From an uncultured Nitrosopumilaceae archaeon (GTDB lineage Archaea > Thermoproteota > Nitrososphaeria > Nitrososphaerales > Nitrosopumilaceae): a stretch of 6,510 nt of DNA. The DNA is taken from assembly GCA_937875805.1 (NCBI GenBank), contig CALFHG010000301.1:1-6510 (forward strand). Direction: 5' to 3'. Made by a program: the position numbers and the translations under genes. The first letter of the stretch is position 1; each line of letters opens with the position of its first letter. Shown piece by piece: positions 1 through 6,020 of the stretch. The notes under the pieces were generated by a model. It searched no databases and had not been told where the DNA came from. It saw only the letters and a list, made by a program, of their open reading frames with translations.

Positions 1-42
1 AGACTTGAAAATAAAGTAATGTCTCGTTGGGGATTGAGATAA
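1..42 (+). CDS. Possible 3' end of a plus-strand gene (partial)
   Basis: Frame 1 is open from the first base and reads RLENKVMSRWGLR before TAA at 40-42; the other two plus frames and all minus frames close quickly. The stop is followed at once by a T-rich tract (T4-A-T4 at 43-51) of the kind that ends archaeal transcripts. The gene would lie convergent with the transporter at 73-1218. Thirteen open codons can easily occur by chance and the peptide is too short to assign to a family, so this is only a possible gene end. Confidence 0.3.
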   Translation, partial: RLENKVMSRWGLR

Positions 43-51
43 TTTTATTTT
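43..51 (+). terminator. Possible T-tract terminator after the partial gene
   Basis: TTTTATTTT directly follows the TAA of the putative gene end at 40-42. Archaeal RNA polymerase can terminate on short T-rich tracts without a hairpin. There is no stem upstream. The minus strand lacks an equivalent T-run after the transporter stop at 73, so the tract fits a plus-strand transcript better. Confidence 0.25.
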
Positions 52-72
52 ACTGTGAATTTAATAATTAGT

Positions 73-1218
73 TTAAATTTCTACAGTTTGATTTTGCTTT
101 TCATCTTTTATCTTTAATGATACAACAAATGCGCATATGATAATTGCAATTGCAAAATACATGACTGCAATATAATCAAATGTAAATGCTATTGCCCCTG
201 CTGTTACAGGACCAATCACTGTTGCAATGGATAATGTTGAGCTAAATATTCCAGTTGATGTTGAACGTGGATTATTTTCCATGAGGTGAAAGTTTCCACC
301 TATGAACAAAAATGCCCAAGTGGCTCCAACTAGTGCCATAAATGGCATTGTCATCCACCACTCTGTAACTACTGATAATCCTACAAAAACAAATGCTGTA
401 AATCCAATTCCAATTTTAAATTTAATTACATTAGACAGATGAATTTTACTTGCCATCACATTCATCAAAATAAATGCAGTCAGTGTATTTGCCACATATA
501 TAATTGAAATATGATATAGTTCTCCTCCTAATTTTTCTATAATCATTATTGGAAGAATAGTCCAGACTGCTGCTGCTCCAATATGTCTTAGTAATAATGA
601 TAAAAATAGAAATTTATTTTTTAAAATTACTTTTTTGGTGGTTCCTGGAGTTAGTTCTTTTATTTGTTCAGGGTTTGGTAGTTTTATTGTAAATAATAAT
701 CCGATAACAAATGATGCTGCACTAATCAAGAAAATTAATTTAAGATCATTTGCAATTCCTGCAGCAGCAATGCCTGCAAGCCATCCTAATGCATGAAATG
801 AAATTACTGTCGCTGCTCTTTTTTTGTCAATATTTGCCTCATAGGTATATGCAATCATTGCAGGAATCATAATTCCACTTGCAACTCCTGCCAAAATTCT
901 TACCAAGAAAAATATTGTGAGGTCATCTGCAAAATAGTGTAATCCAAAGGCTACAGCACAGCCTATGAAGCCAATTCTGATGAATTTGAGCCTAGTTCCT
1001 TTCTTGTCTGAGTGTCTTCCAAAATAGATTTCAGATATAATTTGTGCAAAGCTAAATGATGCTACTAGTAATCCAATTTCAAAAACAGATTCTGTAACAC
1101 TTCCTGCAATGATGGGCATGAAAACAAAGATTATGGAGATTCCCGCATGTTGAAAAAAAGTAGCACTACGAACTAGATTGTTAACTGGTATCTTTTGCAT
1201 AAATGTACAAAAAATCAC
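73..1218 (-). CDS. Major facilitator superfamily transporter
   Basis: Cytoplasmic-membrane secondary transporter of the MFS, substrate unknown. At 381 residues it has about 12 hydrophobic segments in two sets of six (roughly residues 25-180 and 203-368), joined by a polar loop near 181-202. The loop after segment 2 carries MFS motif A (G67-R-H-S-D71-K-K-G74-T-R76). Segment 4 has the motif-B-type arginine (R107) with a Gly-rich stretch (RILAGVASG). A GPVTAG stretch lies in segment 11. The start is uncertain. The GTG at 1218 gives the full length used for numbering here and has AGGTG 4 nt upstream. The ATG at 1200 (seventh codon, MQKIPVNNL...) follows GGTGAT, complementary to the usual 16S tail, at a rather long 13 nt, and would remove an odd hydrophobic MIFCTF leader. 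I slightly favour the ATG. It is divergent from the methionine synthase genes and shares their 70-bp promoter region, but a role in methionine or cobalamin transport is unproven. Confidence 0.9.
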   Translation of the reverse strand: MIFCTFMQKIPVNNLVRSATFFQHAGISIIFVFMPIIAGSVTESVFEIGLLVASFSFAQIISEIYFGRHSDKKGTRLKFIRIGFIGCAVAFGLHYFADDLTIFFLVRILAGVASGIMIPAMIAYTYEANIDKKRAATVISFHALGWLAGIAAAGIANDLKLIFLISAASFVIGLLFTIKLPNPEQIKELTPGTTKKVILKNKFLFLSLLLRHIGAAAVWTILPIMIIEKLGGELYHISIIYVANTLTAFILMNVMASKIHLSNVIKFKIGIGFTAFVFVGLSVVTEWWMTMPFMALVGATWAFLFIGGNFHLMENNPRSTSTGIFSSTLSIATVIGPVTAGAIAFTFDYIAVMYFAIAIIICAFVVSLKIKDEKQNQTVEI

Positions 1219-1236
1219 CTTCCACCTAATTTCAAC

Positions 1237-1244
1237 ATACGTAT
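1237..1244 (+). promoter_or_regulatory. Possible promoter element for the methionine synthase operon
   Basis: ATACGTAT is a perfect 8-bp palindrome in the middle of the divergent intergenic region. Its centre lies about 48 bp before the ATG at 1289, so a TATA-like role would place the transcript start near 1267 with a leader of about 22 nt. It is not a canonical archaeal TTTATATA box. No better candidate is visible for this strand. For the transporter, the weak TTTAAC on the minus strand (about 1281-1286) is the only comparable element. Confidence 0.25.
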
Positions 1245-1253
1245 CAATTCTAC

Positions 1254-1283
1254 AACTCTTTGGGGTTTTTTCTGAAAAGAGTT
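1254..1283. repeat. Inverted repeat AACTCTTT-N14-AAAGAGTT before the methionine synthase start
   Basis: AACTCTTT (1254-1261) and AAAGAGTT (1276-1283) are perfect 8-bp inverted copies around a 14-nt spacer containing GGGG and T6. The right arm ends 5 bp before the ATG at 1289. In DNA it could be an operator shared by the two divergent genes. In RNA it could form a hairpin next to the start codon. It could also be chance in AT-rich DNA, although an 8-bp perfect match with two G:C pairs per arm in a 70-bp gap is notable. No cobalamin riboswitch-like sequence is seen. Confidence 0.45.
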
Positions 1284-1288
1284 AAACT

Positions 1289-2305
1289 ATGTCAAAATAT
1301 TTTAAAATTAGATTGACAGAAAAAGAACCATTTCTTGATGCAATGAAAAATCGGATACTATTATTTGATGGTGCAATGGGAACTGAAATTCAAAGACATA
1401 ACCCACAGCCAGAAGACTTTCCAAATAATCAAGATGGTTTTAACGATGGTTTAGTAATTACACATCCTGAATGGATTAAACAAATTCACAGAAATTATTT
1501 GGATGCTGGTTCTGATTGTATTGAAACAAATTCTTTTGGTTCAAATAAAATCAAACTTGCTGAATATGGTTTTGGAGATCAAACTGTTGAATTTAATAAA
1601 AATATTGCCACACTTGCATCTGAAGTTTGTAAAGAATATTCTGATAAACCACGATATGTAATTGGGTCTATGGGTCCTACTGGCTATCTTCCAAGTTCTA
1701 ATGATCCTGATCTTGGTCAAATACCGCTAGATGAAATACGTGAAGCATTTGAGTTACAAGTTGAAGGATTGATTCTTGGTGGTGTTGACGCATTATTAAT
1801 TGAAACAAGCCAAGATATTCTAGAGGTAAAACTTGTCATTGAGGCATGTCACAATGCGATAAAAAAGACTGGCAAAAAAGTTCCAATTATTGCAAATACT
1901 ACATTGGATCAATATGGCAAAATGTTACTTGGCACAAATATTCAAGCTGCATACACAACTGTTTCTGATATGGGAATTGATGTTTTTGGATTAAATTGTT
2001 CTACAGGACCTATTGAGATGAATCCTAGTGTTCAGTGGTTGGATGAACAAGATGAACATAGCCTATTGGTAGTTCCAAATGCTGGTATGCCTGAAAACGA
2101 TGGAGGACAAGCAGTTTACAAAATGACTCCTGAAAAAATGGGTAAAGCCTTGGGTGATTTTCTTAATGATTACAAAAAAGTTCGAATTATTGGTGGTTGT
2201 TGTGGAACCAATCCTGAACACATCAAGGCCTTGAGGAAAGTAATTGATGAAAAAGCCAATCCTGTCGAGGATGAAGTATTTACAAAAACAGATGTGGTTC
2301 TATAG
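1289..2305 (+). CDS. metH: Cobalamin-dependent methionine synthase, homocysteine-binding subunit
   Basis: Zinc-dependent homocysteine S-methyltransferase domain corresponding to the N-terminal module of MetH; cytoplasmic. It would bind and activate homocysteine for methylation by methylcobalamin held on the product of the next gene. The family signature is complete over 338 residues: DGAMGTEIQ (27-35), ETNSFGSN (79-86), GSMGPTG (126-132), ETSQD (172-176), ANTTLDQYGKMLLGT (202-216), GLNCSTGP (234-241) and GGCCGTNPEHIKAL (302-315). The three zinc ligands of E. coli MetH (Cys247, Cys310, Cys311) correspond to Cys237, Cys304 and Cys305. The protein ends in a short acidic linker just where bacterial MetH enters its folate domain. 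The ATG at 1289 has no clear ribosome site. An internal ATG at 1343 lies right before the conserved NRILLFDGAMGT and is a shorter alternative. It is the first gene of a two-gene operon. A stand-alone methyltransferase using S-methylmethionine (MmuM-type) is less likely given the neighbour. Confidence 0.93.
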   Translation: MSKYFKIRLTEKEPFLDAMKNRILLFDGAMGTEIQRHNPQPEDFPNNQDGFNDGLVITHPEWIKQIHRNYLDAGSDCIETNSFGSNKIKLAEYGFGDQTVEFNKNIATLASEVCKEYSDKPRYVIGSMGPTGYLPSSNDPDLGQIPLDEIREAFELQVEGLILGGVDALLIETSQDILEVKLVIEACHNAIKKTGKKVPIIANTTLDQYGKMLLGTNIQAAYTTVSDMGIDVFGLNCSTGPIEMNPSVQWLDEQDEHSLLVVPNAGMPENDGGQAVYKMTPEKMGKALGDFLNDYKKVRIIGGCCGTNPEHIKALRKVIDEKANPVEDEVFTKTDVVL

Positions 2306-2307
2306 CC

Positions 2308-4806
2308 TTGAAAGTTCCAAGAGTAAGTTCAGCACTAAAAGCAGTTGATCTAAAACAAGTTCCTGCCCCTTTGATTATTGGTGAGAGAATCAATACTCAG
2401 GGTTCTCGTAAAGCAAAGAAAATGGTCCTTGAAGATGATTATGACGGTTTAGTTGCTTTGGGCAGAATACAAGTTGAGGATGGTGCACACTGTCTAGATG
2501 TTTGTGTTGCAACTACTGAACGTGCAGACGAATTAGAATTCATGTTAAATTTAGTAAAACGATTAAGCTTGGAAATTGATGCTCCTCTTGTAATTGATTC
2601 TACAGATCCTGAAATTATTGAGGCAGCTGTTACCCAGATACCTGGAAGACCAATAATTAATTCAATAAATCTTGAAGGTGATGGAAGTCGGTTTGAAAAA
2701 CTTGCTCCTATTATGGCAAAGTATGGTTTACCATCAATAGCTTTGTGTATTGGACCTGAAGGAATGGCCAAAACACCTCAACAAAAAGTTGACACTGCAG
2801 AATTACTTTATGAGACAGGAAAAAAATATGGATTAAAAATTGAACAGTTCATTTTTGATGTACTTACATTTACTTTGGCAACTGGAGAAGATGAATTTCT
2901 TGATGCAGGAAAAAACACTCTTGAAGGAATTAGATTAGTTAAAGAAAAATTTCCTGACTGTTATACTACTTTGGGTCTTAGTAACATCAGCTTTGGTCTT
3001 GCACCATATGCTAGAAAAATTCTAAATTCAATATTTTTGTATCATGCTGTCAAAACAGGCCTTGACACTGCAATAGTTAATGCAAAAGAGATTGTTCCTT
3101 ATGGTGAAATTGATGAGAAAGAAAAAAAACTTGCAGAAGATCTAATCTTCAACACACATCCGAATGCATTATCTGATTTGATCACTTATTTTGAGAATGT
3201 TGGAACTAAAAGTGGGACTGCTTCAAAGAAAGTTGATGTTGATCCTTCCTGGCCTGCAGGAAAACGTGCACATTTTAGAATTGTAAATAGGCTCAAAGAT
3301 GGAATTCAAAATGATGTTGTATCTGCAATTGCTGAGAAATTAGAGCAAAATGATGTTGTCAAAGATACTGATGGAATCCTATCTATTGATTTAGCAAAAG
3401 AAGTTACACATGATAGTGCCATTAGAACGCTCAATGAAGATTTACTTCCTGCAATGAAAGAGGTTGGTGATAAATTTGGATCTGGAGAACTAATTCTTCC
3501 GTTTGTTCTAAAATCTGCAGAATGTATGAAGGCCTCAGTTGGCGAACTGGAGAAATATTTAGTCAAAGAAGATGGAACTAGTAAGGGTGTACTTGTTTTA
3601 GGTACTGTTTATGGTGATGTTCATGATATTGGCAAAAACCTTGTAAAGACAATTTTTCAAAATAATGGATACACTGTACATGATTTAGGAAAACAAGTTC
3701 CGTTACAAAAATTCCTTGAAAAAATCGATGAAACAAAACCTGATGCAATTGGATTATCTGCATTACTGGTGTCTACATCAAAACAAATGAAATTCTTTGT
3801 AGAACATGTTCGAAAAAACAATATGAATATTCCAATTCTTTGTGGTGGTGCTGCAATCAACACCAATTACATAAACAGAATAGCAAAAGAAGGTGGAATT
3901 TATGAACCTGGAGTATTTTATTGCAATACTATGTTTGAGGGTCTTAAAACAATGGATGTTTTAGTTTCTAATGAAAAGCCAAAACTCTTAGCTGATTGGA
4001 AAGAAAAGTTAGAGAACTGGAAAGAAAAATCTACTGTAACTATGGATCCTGACACACTTCCAAAAAGTGAGATTAAACCAGTTCAATCTCCTACTCCTAA
4101 AATAATTGGAGAACCAATTCGATTAAAATTAGATCAAATTAACATGTCTGAAGTTTGGAGTATGATTGATAAGAAATCATTATTCAAATTATCTTGGGGT
4201 TTGAGAGGAAAAGCAGGCTCTGAATCTGAAGAAGAACATGAACAATTGTTAACTGAATGGAAAATTAGGATAATTAGAGATAAACTCATTGAGCCTGAAG
4301 TTGTTTATGGGTATTTCAAATGTCACAACAAGGATAGAAAATTATTAGTTGAGAATCCTGCAGGTGATGATGTTGAATTGGAATTCCCACGTTCAACAAA
4401 ACCTGATCATTTGTGTTTAACTGATTATTTTGGTGAAGATGATATTGTTGCATTTCAATCTGTAACTGTGGGAAATAAGGTTGCAGATATTATTGAGCAA
4501 TGGAATAAGGAAGACAAATACACTGACGCATATTATCTTCATGGATTGGCAGTTGAAATTGCAGAAGCATTAGCTCAATGGGTAAATCAAAGAATAAAAT
4601 CTGAATTGAATTTAGAGAAAGGTGGACTACGGTATAGTTGGGGATTTCCTAGTTGTCCTGATGTAGCACAACATCATTTGGTGTGGAAATTATTAAAACC
4701 TGAAGAATCTGGAATGACCTTAACTGAATCTGGCCAAATTATTCCTGAACAATCAACTGCAGCAATAGTAATTCATCATCCAGAAGCAAAATATTTTGTA
4801 CTTTGA
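2308..4806 (+). CDS. metH: Cobalamin-dependent methionine synthase, folate/cobalamin/activation subunit
   Basis: C-terminal three modules of MetH in one 832-residue chain. Residues about 20-295 are the pterin-binding TIM barrel (PLIIGERINTQGS, VIDSTDPEIIEAA, GLSNISFGLAPYAR). Residues about 317-420 are the helical cobalamin cap (LILPFVLKSAECMKASVGELEKYL). Residues about 427-555 are the Rossmann B12 domain with the DxHxxG motif (D437-V-H439-D-I-G442; His439 is the expected lower cobalt ligand), then GLSALLVSTS and CGGAA. Residues about 600-832 are the reactivation domain that binds AdoMet (SWGLRGK, VYGYF, RYSWGFPSCPD, GMTLTES, HHPEAKYF). Here Asp621 and Arg775 match E. coli Asp946 and Arg1134, while E. 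coli Ala1136 and Tyr1139 appear as Ser777 and Phe780. The start is TTG at 2308, 2 bp after the previous stop; the only in-frame upstream room is back to 2275, with no ATG or GTG, so TTG is the best choice. Translational coupling with the upstream subunit is likely. Confidence 0.93.
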   Translation: MKVPRVSSALKAVDLKQVPAPLIIGERINTQGSRKAKKMVLEDDYDGLVALGRIQVEDGAHCLDVCVATTERADELEFMLNLVKRLSLEIDAPLVIDSTDPEIIEAAVTQIPGRPIINSINLEGDGSRFEKLAPIMAKYGLPSIALCIGPEGMAKTPQQKVDTAELLYETGKKYGLKIEQFIFDVLTFTLATGEDEFLDAGKNTLEGIRLVKEKFPDCYTTLGLSNISFGLAPYARKILNSIFLYHAVKTGLDTAIVNAKEIVPYGEIDEKEKKLAEDLIFNTHPNALSDLITYFENVGTKSGTASKKVDVDPSWPAGKRAHFRIVNRLKDGIQNDVVSAIAEKLEQNDVVKDTDGILSIDLAKEVTHDSAIRTLNEDLLPAMKEVGDKFGSGELILPFVLKSAECMKASVGELEKYLVKEDGTSKGVLVLGTVYGDVHDIGKNLVKTIFQNNGYTVHDLGKQVPLQKFLEKIDETKPDAIGLSALLVSTSKQMKFFVEHVRKNNMNIPILCGGAAINTNYINRIAKEGGIYEPGVFYCNTMFEGLKTMDVLVSNEKPKLLADWKEKLENWKEKSTVTMDPDTLPKSEIKPVQSPTPKIIGEPIRLKLDQINMSEVWSMIDKKSLFKLSWGLRGKAGSESEEEHEQLLTEWKIRIIRDKLIEPEVVYGYFKCHNKDRKLLVENPAGDDVELEFPRSTKPDHLCLTDYFGEDDIVAFQSVTVGNKVADIIEQWNKEDKYTDAYYLHGLAVEIAEALAQWVNQRIKSELNLEKGGLRYSWGFPSCPDVAQHHLVWKLLKPEESGMTLTESGQIIPEQSTAAIVIHHPEAKYFVL

Positions 4807-4808
4807 GA

Positions 4809-4830
4809 TTATCCAAGTTAGATTGGATAA
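4809..4830 (+). terminator. Hairpin after the methionine synthase operon
   Basis: TTATCCAA (4809-4816) and TTGGATAA (4823-4830) form a perfect 8-bp stem with a 6-nt loop, starting 3 nt after the TGA at 4804-4806. No U-run follows directly; the nearest, T6, is at 4859-4864. It is therefore not a classic intrinsic terminator but may protect the 3' end or help termination. The stem is AT-rich with only two G:C pairs, so it would be weak. Confidence 0.4.
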
Positions 4831-4858
4831 ATTCTAAAATTTGATTTTAAATTAGTGA

Positions 4859-4870
4859 TTTTTTATAAAA
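4859..4870 (+). promoter_or_regulatory. TATA-like element, also a T6 tract, upstream of the small gene
   Basis: The stretch reads TTTTTTATAAAA and contains the palindrome TTTTATAAAA (4861-4870), close to the archaeal TATA consensus. Its centre is about 42 bp before the ATG at 4908. A start about 26 bp downstream would fall near 4892 and give a short leader, which agrees with the lack of a Shine-Dalgarno sequence. The T6 at 4859-4864 could also terminate the preceding methionine synthase transcript, so one stretch may serve both jobs. Confidence 0.45.
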
Positions 4871-4907
4871 AATACCTTCATAAGTTAAAGCTACTTCTAG
4901 TATTCTT

Positions 4908-5177
4908 ATGAACAAATCTGAAATAGTTTCTGAAATTGAAAGTAGGGTGAAAAATTCAGAAAAAGCAGATTATGTTTTATGGACTGTTGGGATTACTGAC
5001 ACGCCTAAAATTCGAAAAGATCAACATGCCAATGAAGGCAAAGATGTTAAACATTGGAAGGATTGGTCTACAGTCAGTGAAAAAGATGGACGAGATATTG
5101 AAGATCTTTTTTTAGATAAAGGTATGAAAGGTGATACTGGAAATGATGGTTCAGTTAGATATGTTTACATCTTTTAA
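4908..5177 (+). CDS. Small uncharacterised protein, possibly GIY-YIG-like
   Basis: An 89-residue soluble, charged protein without signal peptide or membrane segment. I do not recognise a named family with certainty. The order of features is an N-terminal helix (1-18), then YVLWTVGITDTPKIRKDQH (22-40), a Lys/Trp-rich middle (KHWKDW, 48-53), a helix with DIEDLF (63-68), a Gly-rich turn (KGMKGDTGNDG, 71-81) and a final YVYIF strand. The segment with VGIT, Arg36 and His40, followed by Glu65 in a helix, resembles the Y[VI]G...R...H...E order of GIY-YIG nucleases. It also resembles small bacterial hypothetical proteins that have a 'YVGI..dP..R' strand and a Gly-rich end. The first GIY strand is not clear, so nuclease activity is not claimed. 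It lies between the metH genes and metF but has its own TATA-like element, so operon membership is unlikely. Base composition resembles its neighbours. Confidence 0.8.
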   Translation: MNKSEIVSEIESRVKNSEKADYVLWTVGITDTPKIRKDQHANEGKDVKHWKDWSTVSEKDGRDIEDLFLDKGMKGDTGNDGSVRYVYIF

Positions 5178-5185
5178 TTTAGATT

Positions 5186-5196
5186 ATTTTTAAAAT
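5186..5196. terminator. Possible bidirectional terminator between convergent genes
   Basis: ATTTTTAAAAT lies in the 25-bp gap between the stops of the small gene (5177) and the metF-like gene (5203). It gives T5 on the plus strand and T4 on the minus strand. Short T-runs can terminate archaeal transcription, and both transcripts need to end here. There is no hairpin beyond this short near-palindrome. Confidence 0.35.
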
Positions 5197-5202
5197 GAAT
5201 AA

Positions 5203-5946
5203 TTATTTAGATAAAGATGATTTTTCTAAAAACCCATCTAGTCCACTAAAATCACTAGGTGATGTAAGTAGAACATCTCCTGTAATCTCATGTGTTTTCT
5301 TTAACAATTCTTCAAATTCTTGAGAGTATGATGCTAAATCTAAATTCAAAAACTTTGCAGATTTTTCATTTTTAAGTGATGGATACAACAGAATTGGAAT
5401 TATTGAAAATCCCTTAAGGTTATCTGATAAATTCTGAACTTGTTTTATATTTTGAATGACTTGAGTCATGAATCCTTTTGGTTTTGCATCTAGTTTCTTT
5501 CCAATTTTGGAAAAATTAGGCTTGTTTGATATTGAAAGATACAATTCAATTTTTGAATCTACTCCTTGTTCTCTTAATCTCTTAACTGTCAAACTTGGAA
5601 TCTGACCTAAATCTTTTTTTCCTGTTTGAGAAGGATCACCCATTAATATCAAAATCCCTGCAAATCCAATTGAAATACAGTTATCTACAAATTCTGAAAT
5701 TTCATTTTCACTCTTGTCTCTAACTCTAAGGCTAACTGTAATTGGTAAATTTGGAATTTCCTGCTTGATAATTTTACCAACCTCAATTGGTGAAACTCTC
5801 TGAAACCCTAATACATTTTCAGTCAAGTGAATTGCATCACATTTTTTTGAAATAATTTTTATTTTATCTACAAATTTTTTAATTGATTCATTTGTATCTA
5901 CGTCTGGCAGAATCTTGGGTGGGTTAGCTTCATACCTGATTGTCAT
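5203..5946 (-). CDS. metF: Methylenetetrahydrofolate reductase-like protein (MetF family, short form)
   Basis: Predicted cytoplasmic TIM-barrel flavoprotein reducing 5,10-methylene- to 5-methyl-tetrahydrofolate (or an archaeal pterin), the methyl donor for the methionine synthase encoded nearby. Matches to the family run in order: RYEANPPK (4-11; compare FEFFPPR in E. coli, Glu28 there being Glu6 here), ITVSLRVRD (69-77, like the LTCRDRN strand of long-branch MetF proteins), GILILMGDP (97-105; Asp104 corresponds to E. coli Asp120), FMTQ (159-162; Gln162 corresponds to Gln183) and IIPILLYPS (182-190). At 247 residues it is about 45 shorter than E. coli MetF (296). The PExHP region is replaced by LYLSISNKPNF (135-145) and the C-terminus is short. 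The ATG at 5946 gives the family-typical start, with the conserved Glu six residues in, and no upstream start exists in frame. The gene is convergent with the small gene and divergent from the Nudix gene. The electron donor cannot be read from sequence; a MetF-fold protein with another role is possible. Confidence 0.78.
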   Translation of the reverse strand: MTIRYEANPPKILPDVDTNESIKKFVDKIKIISKKCDAIHLTENVLGFQRVSPIEVGKIIKQEIPNLPITVSLRVRDKSENEISEFVDNCISIGFAGILILMGDPSQTGKKDLGQIPSLTVKRLREQGVDSKIELYLSISNKPNFSKIGKKLDAKPKGFMTQVIQNIKQVQNLSDNLKGFSIIPILLYPSLKNEKSAKFLNLDLASYSQEFEELLKKTHEITGDVLLTSPSDFSGLDGFLEKSSLSK

Positions 5947-5969
5947 ATTTTCAATTCTTCTATCCTTGG

Positions 5970-5975
5970 TTAAAA
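5970..5975 (-). promoter_or_regulatory. TATA-like element for the metF-like gene, fitting a leaderless transcript
   Basis: On the minus strand this reads TTTTAA within GGTTTTAACC. Its centre is about 26 bp before the A of the ATG at 5946. That is the usual archaeal distance from TATA box to transcript start, so transcription would begin at or very near the start codon. The absence of any Shine-Dalgarno sequence before the ATG agrees. The match is to a short AT motif in AT-rich DNA. Confidence 0.4.
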
Positions 5976-5983
5976 CCTTTGAA

Positions 5984-6007
5984 TACCAATACCTATTTGG
6001 AATGGTA
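5984..6007. repeat. Imperfect inverted repeat in the metF/Nudix divergent region
   Basis: TACCA (5984-5988) and TGGTA (6003-6007) are inverted copies, with one mismatch and then one further T:A pair inward. The repeat lies upstream of the Nudix start at 6021 and about 40 bp before the metF-like start, so it could be a shared operator. It is short and could be chance. No canonical TATA box for the Nudix gene is visible; the partial purine match GGTAGGG ends 10 nt before its ATG. Confidence 0.2.
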
Positions 6008-6020
6008 GGGAATAATTACA

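Noticed and set aside
1219..1288. Cobalamin riboswitch upstream of metH
   Set aside because: The gap is only 70 bp, far too short for the roughly 200-nt B12 riboswitch, and no B12-box-like sequence is present.
2250..2320. The two methionine synthase genes as one gene broken by a frameshift
   Set aside because: Both parts are complete at domain boundaries, the second frame has a stop at 2272-2274 just upstream of its start, and the junction lies in a non-conserved linker. A split gene explains it better, though a sequencing error cannot be fully excluded.
2439..2771. Minus-strand open frame of 110 codons inside the second methionine synthase gene
   Set aside because: It lies wholly within a well-conserved coding region on the other strand and its Ser/Ile-rich translation looks like an antisense shadow.
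3306..3866. Three minus-strand open frames of 61-86 codons
   Set aside because: All sit opposite the cobalamin-cap and B12-binding domains, overlap one another, and show no recognisable protein features.
5170..5212. Direct repeat of TTTAGAT around the convergent gene ends
   Set aside because: Two 7-bp copies (near 5178 and 5206) in very AT-rich DNA, the second inside coding sequence; expected by chance.
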